NCBI RefSeq assembly: GCF_021018805.1
Contig: NC_086247.1
Coordinates: 97,171,338-97,235,337 of the forward strand
Direction: 5' to 3'
Length of the DNA: 64,000 nucleotides
From: Prinia subflava
Taxonomy: Eukaryota > Chordata > Aves > Passeriformes > Cisticolidae
The position numbers and the translations under genes were made by a program. A model generated the notes under the pieces. That model was not told the DNA's origin and ran no database searches. It saw only the letters and a program-made list of their open reading frames with translations. Below are positions 31,654 to 41,745 of this stretch, piece by piece (position 1 is the first letter of the stretch; the number at the start of each line of letters is the position of its first letter).

Positions 31654-32399
31654 GGAATGAAAAATACAGATTACATTTTTGCCTGAGAGTATTTTATTAG
31701 GCCACTGATTTTACAAAAATTCAAAATGCCATTTGGATACAGCAAAAGAAAATACCATACCTTTTCACTAGCCATTTCTGTAAGAAACTGAATGCATATT
31801 TGATGAATCTTTCCATTCTACTGAGTAGTTGCTAACATTTCTCTGAGCATCACATCCACAATCAAGAAAGAAGCTAGCCAGAGTAGTCTAGAAAGTGAAT
31901 ACAGAAAGGATCAGGTATGCAGTTTAGTAAAAGGAAAGCTTGACTTACAAGGAGAGACTATTCTCCTTAATAACTTCAAAACAAAACCACACTTCAATGA
32001 ACAGTTACCAGGCGAGACACTGATTTACTTTATGATATACTGCAATTCTTATGTGCCCTCTGACTGTTGCAGGTGGAGTGGAAGCTTCAGACAAAGTTTA
32101 CTAGAGAAGTCCTCCCACTGAGTCACAAGGTGCAGAAAGGACCCCCGTTGTTTTCTAAATTCCTTCTCAGATAGGAACCTGGTTTGGCTGGATCCCATCT
32201 TAGCCCCAGACTTTGTCAATGGTTTAAATATAAGGAGTTACAGAGATGTGACAAATATTTGTACAGCTTCGTCCTTCAAGATTAAGGATCAGAAACCAGA
32301 TATGTTTCTATAAAAATGAATGATTTAAGGTGATAAATGATTAGGCAAAAAGATCTTAATCGGAATTATTTACTGCAGAGTATAGACTCTAAAACTACT
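31654..32399. other. Unique AT-rich sequence
   Basis: No gene or repeat recognised. Confidence 0.45.
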
Positions 32400-32480
32400 A
32401 ATATAGTAGTATACGTATAGTATAGTATAGTATAGTATAGTATAGTATAGTGTAAGTATAGTATAAGTATAGTATAGCAC
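32400..32480 (+). repeat. TATAG pentanucleotide microsatellite
   Basis: Perfect TATAG units from about 32415 to 32451, with imperfect units on both sides up to about 32478. Confidence 0.92.
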
Positions 32481-34735
32481 AGTAAAATGTATTATGTCAA
32501 AGCAATTATATTAAAGCAATCATATTAAATCTAGTAAAAAACCCTCAAACCCCCAAATTTTAAGTAGAAATTTATGCCCATACCAATGACTGTGGGCAAA
32601 TCTCTTTCTCTCAGCCTCAAGGAGAAACCTCAAGGGGCTTCCTCATCCAAAGGAGAAATTTCCACATACACTTCAAGAACCTACCGGTTGAAAGTGGAAC
32701 TGGACTTTTGGAGGATAGAGTGGTTGACTGACAGTTGTATATTTCTACACCAGCTGTGCCAGATTAGCATTTTTAGATAAGGATGCTTTACAATATCTGC
32801 CCCATCTTCACCTCACTATCAAGATGTTTAACTTTGATGTTGATGAGTCAGACTGATTTTAGTATAACTCAGCATCAAAAGCAGCATTGTAATTCACCAA
32901 TTATAGTTTTGCAAAATAGGACATTTCTGGAGTTTATTTCATTCCAGGCAGAGCATCATGTTACACTGACATTGTCACAATAGGGCACTTTGTATTAGGC
33001 AGAAGGTTTAAGGCTCCATCTCAAAACTGGCCGCGCTTTCATCCCCCATCACCTGTTTTTCTTCATGCTGACTGTGAAAACCCTGTGACATGCAAAGGTA
33101 ACATGTTACTGTGAGCAGTTGTGAGACTGCCATGATGACCAGTGGTCATCTTGTTCCACATGCTCTCTATCCTGGTAAACTTTTAAGAAGCTGAGAGCAG
33201 ATGTTCCATGGCACTAAAAGTTCTTCCCTGAAATTTTATTGATTGTGGCAGGACTTTTAAAAGGTGTTTTTCTCTGTGAAATATAAAAGGTGCATCCAGC
33301 ATGGACTATCATCTATTAGCTTTAGACAGACTGTCTGATAGACATTTTTTCCCAGCCTTGAAGTGCAGAAATGCTGAAACATGCTTAGAAGCAGAACATA
33401 GCAGGAGAGATCAGTCAGGGAAAGACTAGCAAGATGCTAAGCAGTATTTCATAAAGTGTTAGGGACCTGGGCTTAGACACTTCACATGCAGTTTTAAATA
33501 AATACATATATCACCATCTTCCTTACTGCAGGGGGAGTCATAGACACAGTCTTTCTCAATGGCATGGAGCTACATCGGCATTTTAGCATGGCAAGACTAA
33601 ACACAAGGCTCCCATGTGACATGCTATCAAGGCCACTAATGTTGCATTTGCATTCCCAAAGACCTATTGCTGGTTGCATCTTTTTTGCTACAACCTTAAT
33701 AGGTAGCCAGCATGTCACAGACAGCATTAAGCCACACAAAGCTGCTCACCATAACACCTTACAGTCTGCACATGTACATCATTAGCTACAGCACTATGTA
33801 ACACAAGCTTCAGCAGGGTGTGCTTGAGCACTGCTTGAAGATGCCATGCTATGACTTTGACTTTTTCTTCCATCTAGGCCATTCTAAACCTGGCTGATCC
33901 TATGGAGTCACTTTTTAGAACAGACTTTTTAGTAAAATTTTTATTGATGCTAATTGGTGCCATTCAAAAATAAAAAAGAAATAATACCTTTTTATAATAT
34001 TAAAAGATTCTAAGGAGAATGTACTGAGTTTTCCCATCTTACATTGTATATGGAGAGAGCAAAACTTAAAATGGAGATGGAAAAATGCCCTTTTAGTAGC
34101 TGAATTCATTATCCTTGTTTCCAGCTACTTTTGACTTTTTTTCTTTCTAAGCAGTGAACAGTTGAAAAAGTCACTCTGTTTCATCTTCCACTACAGACAG
34201 TTTTCAGATGGTTTCACCATTCTATTAAAAACTATGGTTCTATGCTATGAGATTAAAAAAAAGGTAATTCAGCTATCACTGAGAGTATTGTTCCCACATT
34301 CTACTACTGGTTGGCAGGTGGGCAAAACACCTGGTAAGGAACTAATGTAAATTGGAAGGAATACTTAAAAGGCACTAGAAATGTCAGTAAAGCATTAAAT
34401 ATTTTACAAAAGCTGTGATCCATAGGCTTTACCTTCAGTCAAAATCCACTCAAATAAAATGGGCCTAAAAAAACTCTTCTGCAATAAATAGATATCTCCT
34501 GCAGGTATTCTAGCCAGCAAATCTCCACCTTTGTGTTTTGAACAAAAGGTTCAGAAAAACTTTGAAAAATCCTCCATGAAAGATAGAAGAAAATGGGAGA
34601 TTTTTTTTTCTACCTCTGTAAATTTTTCTAGTTTTCCTCACAAAAGATCTATTTTAATAGCAAAGTCAGGCCAATTTGGTGTCAGCATCAAGGTCTGAAG
34701 TATGTGTTCTAAAGTGCTGTTTCTCAATCCACATG
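32481..34735. other. Unique sequence, no gene recognised
   Basis: About 2.2 kb. Several 60-80 codon ORFs occur, none with a recognisable domain. Confidence 0.45.
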
Positions 34736-35154
34736 TGATGCCTTGAGAGGCTACCTAGAACAGAGGCTAGACAGTGTTAAAGGAATAAAATAGGTATTTA
34801 CTATAAAGGCTTTCAAAGAATATGCCTTGGGCAGTACAAGAGCCTGGCTGGGGCTGCATCCAAGATAGACAACGGGTCACAAGTTTTTACACTTTTTAAA
34901 GTTTTGGTCCATTTACATATTGAGGTTAATTGTCCAATTACAACTTCAGGTTATGAAGTCCCATCCTCTCATTTTGCTCCTCTCAATTCGCTGTTGTTTA
35001 TACTTTTTTGGGCTTGAAGAGGCAACGGTGTCCTTGGGCTGGAATAAGATTGTTTTGTCTAACTATACTGTGAAGGGAACTTGCTAACCCTTTAGATCAG
35101 AGTTATATACCATACAGATTCTGGATAATATGAAAGCTAAAACTTAAGGCATCA
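34736..35154 (-). mobile_element. Solo LTR-like insertion with 10-bp terminal inverted repeat
   Basis: The block reads TGATGCCTTGAGAGGC at the left and AACTTAAGGCATCA at the right. Including one base on each side, GTGATGCCTT and AAGGCATCAC are perfect inverted repeats. I recognise GTCCATTTACATATTGAGG and TTGTCCAATTACAACTTCAG as parts of a common avian LTR. Minus orientation is my recollection of that family, supported only weakly here. No target duplication is evident, so ends may be off by one or two bases. Confidence 0.65.
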
Positions 35155-35345
35155 CTTCATGCTATGCTCATAAGAAATAAGTTTTCAAAAAAACATAAAT
35201 GGTTTTCTTGATCTCAGCACAATGACAATGACAATGAACTTTCGGGAAAAGATAACATGCAGAGAAAATAAACTCATATATATTTATTTATATTTATATT
35301 TATATTTGCTACGTATACAAATTATAATATTTAGGATACAGATAT
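35155..35345. other. AT-rich spacer with TTTATA repeat
   Basis: Contains an ATATTTATTTATATTT-type low-complexity stretch at about 35277-35308. Nothing else recognised. Confidence 0.6.
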
Positions 35346-35347
35346 TG

Positions 35348-35655
35348 TGTTACATTCCTCTGTGGGAATGGTTTCTCCCCCCTCAGGGACCCCTAGAGCA
35401 TGCAACCATGTAGTTTGACCCTTCCTTCCCTTTCTGACCCCATTGGCTGTGTCCCAAACTGCTCCTCCCTGGCAAGAGCTGAGAAAAAACCCTGTTCCTC
35501 TGTGCACGCCCTCTTTCCCTCTGGAGACCACCTGGAATAAACATCTATACTGCAGCTGAGGGTCAGAGCCTCTTTTGGGTCCTTTATCCTGTCTATGAAA
35601 TATTCCTCCAAAGCCTTCTAAGGCCTGAGCTAGCTTGGAACTTCGGAGGGGTTAA
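35348..35655 (+). mobile_element. Short solo LTR-like element (plus strand)
   Basis: A GC-richer island in AT-rich DNA, beginning TGTTACATTCCTCTGTGGG. AATAAA at 35536-35541 is followed by CAGCTGAGGGTCAGAGCC and TTTTGGGTCCTTTATCC, the layout of a gamma-type LTR U3-R-U5. It ends near CTTCGGAGGGGTTA. No duplication was found, so boundaries are approximate. Confidence 0.55.
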
Positions 35656-37316
35656 AAAGGAGGATTTATTTCAATATTGGTAAACCTAGATGCACTTATG
35701 TTGTAGGGTTCTCTGTTTTCTATTGTACAAGATGGAAAATTCCTGGCATTTTAAATTTGAGGTTGAATATTTTAAAGTTCATCTGAATATTTTAAAGTTC
35801 ATCCAAGTTAGGTGAGGTACTATATGATTGGAGAATAGTAAAGGGTAAGAAGTGATCTTAGCTAAAAATCTGGATTTTTGCTCTGAAGAAAAGCAAATTG
35901 GGAGCTAAATAAGATAATAGAAGATGGCTCTACTAGAGAAAGATAATTCTGACATGATATACTTACTTTCTTCAACATGTAACTTATGTCCATACAGGAA
36001 ACTAGAAAAAATAATCTCACTGGACATCTACAAATGTCTCCTATCATGCCAAGTGGAAAATAATGGTGAAGTTTAGGAAGTGTGAGTGTCAGATATATGA
36101 AGTAAATGAGCAATTGGCTGAAGAAATAGTCCAAAATTAGTTATACTGAAAAGGGAGTTTTGAGACTGTAAGGCACATGCCCAATGAATTTCTCTAGAAT
36201 ACAATTTCAGATGGCTTTTATTTACACTTTCATGTAATGATACTGACAAACTAGTCAATATACACTCATAATATTTGCCATCACTGTGCACTTGGTGAGC
36301 TGTCAATACAAAAGAAGTCTTGGAGAAAGAGTGACCTTGAGGACTGGAGCTATATAAATGGATTGACCTCTTTGTTACGAAACAGAGGTTCACAACCTTG
36401 GGAAGAAATAAAGAGCTGAGAGCTCACTAACTGGCAGCAGAAATTAAAAAAGTATACAGACTTCTTGAATTAATCACAGGAGGTGAATTGATGAAAATAA
36501 ACTTGGCCTTGGCTACTAAAAAAATCAAATACAATCCATAACTAAGAGCATTGTCTAGCAGGTGTAAGGAGCTAGCTAAGAGAAGTGTAAGAGACATAAG
36601 TGACAGAAAAACAAAGGAGAAAGCAAACAGAGAAATCTCTTTGAACCCTGTCTTAAATGACAAAATTCAGAACATCAAATGACATTATCAAAAAGAGCTC
36701 AATAAGAATATACATTTTCACAATATGAATAATTAATATTGTGGATTTTATCACATGAATGAATTCCGTGATGTGATGTTGTAGATGTCAGAAATATTAA
36801 TGGAGTATAAGATAGTCAAACTGGATGCAGGATCACACAGAAAATGTCTTTACCTATGCTCCCAAAGTCACATATTTTTTCACGCCTTTCCCCGGTGTTT
36901 ATTTTCATAGCCTATTCCCATTCTGTATTTTAAAATAAAAATGTTGGCATGCTAATTTCATTTTTAATTGTAATATAGTCATAGATGTACACACATATAT
37001 GTTTAAGTGTGTATATAATAGATATTAAAGTAAATCATCTGTACACTATTTCAAGAAGAAATTGAATCAGAGACATTGAAATCTAAAAATCTTATGCATC
37101 ATATTGGGGAAGTAGTCTACAAGTGTAGACTATATTTCATAATTTTAAAGGAAATATTAGTCCTTCTACTAAGCCTCATTAAAATAAATCTCATTTCATC
37201 TTTCCCCTAATATAACAAATCAAACTGCGGTTACCAATAGAGAGAAGACAAACACACAAAACAAAACACCAGAAGACTAAACTGAGTACTAGACTATTAA
37301 ACAGATTACTAGTACC
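35656..37316. other. Unique AT-rich sequence
   Basis: About 1.7 kb with no gene recognised. It includes an exact 20-bp tandem duplication (35764-35783 and 35784-35803). Confidence 0.5.
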
Positions 37317-37322
37317 TTAAGT

Positions 37323-37578
37323 TGACGCTATAGTCCAGGGAACTCTGGCTAGCTCTCACCCCGGCCATGTGTCAAGAGTGGCTGTTCTCAAACTGCTAGC
37401 AGTCGAAGTAACAGTGCAAAGCCGAGCTGCCTTCTGCTCTATGCAGTCCCTGTATATTGTTGGCATCTAGGTTTGAAGGAAGAATCAGAGAAGGCACTGT
37501 TAGAGATCTTTATTCTCCAAAGGGTGGTGCAAGAGAGAGGGCCAACAGGGCCCCACACCAACTTTTAAACTGGGTGAT
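37323..37578 (-). repeat. Truncated 3' LTR of minus-strand provirus
   Basis: About 256 bp similar to the inner (R-U5) part of the 5' LTR, including CAGGGAACTCTGGCTAGCTC and CTGCTCTATGCAGTCCCTG. It ends on the minus strand with GCGTCA. The polyadenylation signal AATAAA (TTTATT, 37509-37514) is intact here, while the 5' LTR has AATGAA. Similarity stops at about 37578, where integrase sequence begins. Confidence 0.9.
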
Positions 37579-38220
37579 GCCTGGCAACAGGTGGATTAAG
37601 GTTTCTAACTGAACAGTTAAGAAAGGTCATAGTAAACAGAGCCTTACAAAGTCATTGTTGTGGACTGTTGATCCTGACAACCCCTCTCTGTTTTTCCAAG
37701 GTCTTTTTCAATGTCTGGTGAGTTCTTTCTATCACTGCCTGGCCAGTAGGGGAGTACAGGATCCCCTTACTGTTTCGCCCCCCACTCCTGCAGGAAATTA
37801 TCGAACATCTTTGAAGCATAAATTGGGCCATTATCGGTTTTCATCTCTTTGAGGATCCCCATCATGGAGAAGGCCTGCAGAAGGTGTTTCTGTGCATCAG
37901 TGATCTTCTTGCCTGTGTGGGCTGAGGCATAAACAGTGCCAGAGAAGGTATCGACTGACACATGAACATATTTGAACCTTCCAAACTGAGGGATTTGTGT
38001 GACATCTCCCTGCCACCTCACAACTGCCAAGCCCACTGGGGCTGACCCCTGATCCCAGCAAGGGTAAGGAGAACTTTTGACAGTTTGGGCATGTGTCTAT
38101 GATTGCCTTGGCCTGGTCCCGCCTTAGATGGAATTGGCGGATTAGGCCTGGGACAGTCTGATGGAATTGCTGATGGCTCAGTTTGGCCTTTGCAAGATGT
38201 TAGGTAGGCCACCCAGCTGC
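37579..38220 (-). pseudogene. pol: Integrase remnant of minus-strand provirus
   Basis: Integrase with all three catalytic acids still visible. The zinc domain with CPNC-type C-x2-C lies around 38060-38100 in a frame different from its neighbours. The core frame 37767-38036 starts with VVRWQGDVTQIP (first aspartate 38004-38006) and contains MKTDNGP (second aspartate 37833-37835). After a stop at about 37767 the frame resumes with SPTGQAVIERTHQ, whose glutamate is at 37727-37729. Sequence continues to about 37600 and then joins the truncated 3' LTR, so the C-terminal DNA-binding domain and env were removed by one deletion. Confidence 0.88.
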
Positions 38221-38306
38221 ACAGGAGTGGCTAGGACATCTGCTTTGCAGTTACCACCTGCAGTGAAACCAGGAAGATCAGTGTGTGACCTCACATGCAT
38301 AACATA

Positions 38307-38800
38307 CTAAGGATGCTCTCTGTGGGAGACTACGTGTATCAGCTTTGAAAGCAAGTTGAAAATGGCCTGATTTGAGACTTTTTTGAGAACTGCATTCTGT
38401 GCTCTGGACATTACCCCTGCTACATATACTGAATGAGTAATCAAATTTATGGGTTTCGAAAACTTCTCAAAAGCCCTGACGCCTGTGGCCAACTCAGCCA
38501 CTTGAGAGGCATCAGTTGGGTCTAGGGGAATTTGGAAAAAATGATCTTTTATATCAATCACAGCCAAATTCCAATTTTGGGGGAGCACTGAAGGGGATGG
38601 CATACCTGGTTGCAAAGATTCCACGTCCCTGATCACCTCGTTAATCTTGTGAAGGTCACGGAGGAGACACCACTTGTCCTTCCCCGGCTTTTTTTATGAC
38701 AAACACCGGAGAATTCCAGGGACTATTAGTTTCCACAATGTGAACTTTAACTAATTACTCCTCCATGAGTTCATGGAGCACCTTCAATTTCTGTTTGCAG
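38307..38800 (-). pseudogene. pol: Reverse transcriptase fused to RNase H by internal deletion
   Basis: The minus-strand frame 38307-38636 begins in the reverse transcriptase with NLAVIDIKDHFFQIPLDP (motif A; catalytic aspartate 38553-38555). Near 38512 it changes directly into RNase H sequence, SQVAELATGVRAFEKF followed by ITHSVYVAGV. The palm with YMDD, thumb and connection are absent, yet the join is in frame. In ITHSVYVAGV the usual catalytic Asp of the third motif is His. Upstream (38640-38800) a broken frame gives the fingers region. A stop-free fusion of about 110 codons remains. Confidence 0.85.
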
Positions 38801-38805
38801 AGTGG

Positions 38806-39330
38806 TCACTGATCCATCCAAACTGGGGTATCAGTTAGCTGATTTTGTTTTTGGAAGAGGCACTCTTCAGTGGCCACAATTAAAAAATCCCTAGGGTTTT
38901 TCAGGCTCTCTAGCTTAACTCCCCATTGGGACATGGTGTCTCTTCCCCATAGGGTGAATATAGAATCTAAAACAAATGGGCATAAAGAAGCTAATCGCCC
39001 AGCTGGTCCCTCAATTTGCACAATTCTCTTCAATGTGCCAATTGTGTGCCCCCTACACCTGTAAACTTGCCAGCCACGGGTTACCGCTTCCAATGTGACA
39101 AGCACTTGTGTGGTGGGATGACTGTCACATAAGATCCTGGGTCCATCAGCCCTTTGAGTTGGATGAAATCCCTCTCCTTCTTAAACCCACACCAAATGAT
39201 GGGCTTGTCCTGTCTTACCATTTCCACCCAATAGACTGAAGGTTCTGGATCATTATAGGGCATCTGGGGCAATGGTATGGCCTGGGTGATGACTTGGCCT
39301 TTTGGTAGAATGAGGGGAGGATGAACACAA
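38806..39330 (-). pseudogene. pro: Protease and start of reverse transcriptase, minus-strand provirus
   Basis: Frame 39081-39272 contains KGLMDPGSYVTVIPPH, the protease active-site loop in which Asp-Thr-Gly is Asp-Pro-Gly (39135-39143). A frame change leads to 38806-39105, with SLCPFVLDSIFTLWGRDTMS and SQWGVKL, the protease end, then QLTDTPVWMDQ, the reverse transcriptase entry. The Thr-to-Pro change would abolish the fireman's-grip threonine. Confidence 0.85.
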
Positions 39331-40215
39331 AGTGCTAGGAGGGCAAGTTACTCCAGATCTGATGGCAAAACTCCTGGAGCAATCTCAGTCTCAGGGGGAG
39401 TGGTCTTAGAATCCCCAGTAACACAGTATTTACTGTCAGGCTGCTGTAGATTGGTCATCGGTCCAGGATCAACAGTGACCACTTGCCAGTCTGGTGTGTC
39501 GAAATGCATGCCTGTTGTTAACTCAAGCCTAAATGGTCCACTTACACTCTTAGATGTTACCAACCCTGAGGTTTCCTTAGGGTCCCATACCTTCCCAGAA
39601 TTGGGTTGCCCCACAACCCCAACAACCTGGCGACCTGTCCTATTTTTCTTTTCACACGGGACAGGCTCACACTCCCTCCTTAGTTTTTTGGAGCTGGAAC
39701 ATTCTTCTTCTCTCCTCCCCCCTGCTCCTGCCAGTGTGTGTGGTGTTTTATTCTTAAATGGGCAAAAGAACATCATATGTCCCTCCTGCCCACACTGGAA
39801 ACATTTGACCGTCCCAGCCCCTGGTGGCTGAGGTGGAATGGTGGCTGGTGATACAATCCAGTCTCAGAGCCTGGGCCCTTTCCACTGTTCATCTGGGTCC
39901 ATGATGGCTCATTTTGTGCAGGTCTAAATGAGGAGATCCAGGGCTGGAGGTGGAGAAACAGGAATGTCCAAGATGATACTCTTGCAGACATCATTGGCAT
40001 TGCTTTTTGCTACTTCCAGGATCATCTTTTGTTGCAACACCTGGTCCTCTATCTGATTTTCCGCCACTGCACGCAGCCTATTGATAAAATCTAGGAAAAG
40101 CTCAGAAGGTGATTGTTTAATAGAGATATATTTTATCTCTCCATGGGTTGCTTTCTCCAACCCAGGATAGGGGAAGAGGACCAGGTTAAAGAGCTTGGAG
40201 AACAAGAGCTTTGGG
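39331..40215 (-). pseudogene. gag: gag remnant, capsid C-terminus and nucleocapsid, minus-strand provirus
   Basis: Frame 39924-40205 carries the major homology region and the following helices (SPSELFLDFINRLRAVAENQ). A zinc knuckle CFQCGQEGHMMFFC with perfect C-x2-C-x4-H-x4-C spacing is encoded at 39762-39803; a second knuckle is not seen. The same frame (39348-39776) runs on through a Lys/Glu/Arg-rich linker into sequence ending GDSKTTPPETEIAPGVLP. This resembles the dUTPase-like segment before protease in these elements, though a dUTPase fold cannot be confirmed. Confidence 0.85.
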
Positions 40216-40290
40216 TATGAATGAGGATGGCCACAATGACTGCTTCTCCAGTTTTCCTCTCTCTTTCTCTCTCTCTCAGTTTCTGACCAT

Positions 40291-40476
40291 CTACTGAATT
40301 TTCACAAACATAGAATAGAATTTATCTCCAGAAGAATCTCCCTTTGTGGTCAGCCCAGTCAATACAATCCCTACTGCATCCCCAAAATTCACAGTTCTAA
40401 CATCTTTCAAATCCGTTTGTGGAAAATGGAGAAACAACCACCTCACAAACCTCTTTACCCATTTGAAAACCCCCAT
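40291..40476 (-). pseudogene. gag: Matrix fragment of minus-strand provirus
   Basis: 61 codons starting at an ATG in a GGAGGAAAATGG context on the minus strand: MGVFKWVKRFVRWLF at the N-terminus, then a stop. The basic and tryptophan-rich start with Gly at position 2 is typical of a myristoylated matrix. Position directly downstream of the leader supports this. The rest of matrix and the capsid N-terminal domain are deleted before 40205. Confidence 0.6.
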
Positions 40477-40479
40477 TTT

Positions 40480-41237
40480 CCTCCCACTAGGATTTCCCTA
40501 ACTTGGAGGTACACTTCTCTGTGTTGTGCAGAAAGGCAAGCACCATTCTTGCCTGCACAACAATTGACCTGCCTTTCCTCGGAGTAAAAGGGAAGAGTAA
40601 AAGGGAAAAATAAAAGAAAAAGAAACGCAGGAACTCGTCCAGGGGTAGGCAGCTGACTTAGCGGCTACCCTGGCACCATGTGGTATGTCCACCACATGGC
40701 ACCACATGCTACCCCTCCTGCAGGGCTAACACCCATACCCCCCACCTACCGTGCAGTCAGGCACTCATCAACTGACAGTTCTGGAAATAAAACAGCTGCA
40801 AAGAAGGTCTCCAAAACTGAGAGAGGCCTCGATTGCTGAGGGGCTGCCTCTCCTTCCCCTGCAGGCCCGTCGCGAACAAAAAGCGGGCTGGTTGGGCAGC
40901 GATGCTGACGTTCCACAAACTGTAAACATCCTCAGTGCTGTGGGCTGCGAGAAGTGTCAAGATGCCAGCGGCGTTCCTCCAGCATGGTGGGCAGGCAGCA
41001 GGCAGCCGGTGCAGGCAAGCACGTGGCAGGCACAGGTGGTCCAGCCCTGCCATGGTGGCACAGGCGGGCAGAGCACAGGCTTGGTGGACCCATGGCAGCA
41101 GCCCCCTGGGCTGGGTTGCGGCAGCTCTCTCCTATATGGCCAGGCAGTGCGGCTGTCTCCCAGCGCCATGGCTTCTCAACTCTCCCACTGCAAGAGCTGG
41201 CTCTCCAAGGCACAGTCTTTTTGTCTGGGGTCTTACT
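40480..41237 (-). other. 5' leader of the minus-strand provirus
   Basis: About 760 bp between primer site and matrix, GC-rich between 40840 and 41220. ORFs up to 177 codons open on both strands here are attributed to composition, as none has a recognisable domain. It is the region where packaging and dimerisation signals would lie. Confidence 0.6.
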
Positions 41238-41255
41238 GCCCCACGTTGGGCTGCA
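41238..41255 (-). other. Primer-binding site, lysine-tRNA type
   Basis: Minus strand TGCAGCCCAACGTGGGGC, two bases after the 5' LTR. It matches 16 of 18 bases of the standard lysine-tRNA site (TGGCGCCCAACGTGGGGC). Confidence 0.9.
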
Positions 41256-41257
41256 GT

Positions 41258-41739
41258 TAATGCTATAGGCCAGGGAACTCTGGCTAGCTCTCAGCCCAGC
41301 CACGTGGTCAAGAGTGGCAGTTCTCAGACTGCCAGCAGTCTAAGTAATGGCGTAGAGCAGAGCTGCCTTCTGCTCTATGCAGTCCCTGTATATCGTCAGC
41401 ATCAGGGTTTGAAGGAAGAATCAGAGAAGGCACTCTTAGAGATCTTCATTCTGCAAAGGGTGGTGTAAGAGAGAGGGCGAAAGGAGTCCCACGCCAACTT
41501 TTAAACTGGGTGATAACAGGGGGTGGTGCAATAATTAGGTGATTGGCCCCTGGTATGTTGGGCAGCTGACCAAGGGGCAGGGTCAGGGAGGTGGACAAAG
41601 GGACAGGGTGGGGAGACAACCTGGGACAACACCAAACCCACCAGGGGGTGGGGGACAGGGGGGATGACAACAGGAACAAACCACTGGGAAAACAATCCAA
41701 CAAAAACACACCAAAACTTATCAAAAGCCCACTACTACA
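41258..41739 (-). repeat. 5' LTR of minus-strand provirus
   Basis: 482 bp. On the minus strand it begins TGTAGTAGTGGGCTTTTG and ends GCATTA, where the 3' copy has the expected GCGTCA. The polyadenylation signal is mutated to AATGAA. Confidence 0.9.
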
Positions 41740-41745
41740 TTAAGA

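Larger units (their letters stand above)
37317..41745 (-). mobile_element. Second class II provirus, minus strand, internally deleted
   Basis: Spans 37323-41739 on the minus strand. Flanks TTAAGT (37317-37322) and TTAAGA (41740-41745) form a 6-bp duplication with one mismatch. The 5' LTR (41258-41739) is complete; the 3' LTR (37323 to about 37578) lacks its U3 part. Between them are, in minus-strand order, a lysine-type primer site, leader, matrix fragment, capsid C-terminus, CCHC nucleocapsid, protease, a reverse transcriptase-RNase H fusion made by deletion, and integrase. Env and most of the polymerase are missing. At 4.4 kb it is about half a full provirus. Confidence 0.93.

Noticed and set aside
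40751..41468. Several 100-177 codon ORFs on both strands
   Set aside because: They lie in the GC-rich leader and LTR of the minus-strand provirus, overlap each other in many frames and show no domain.
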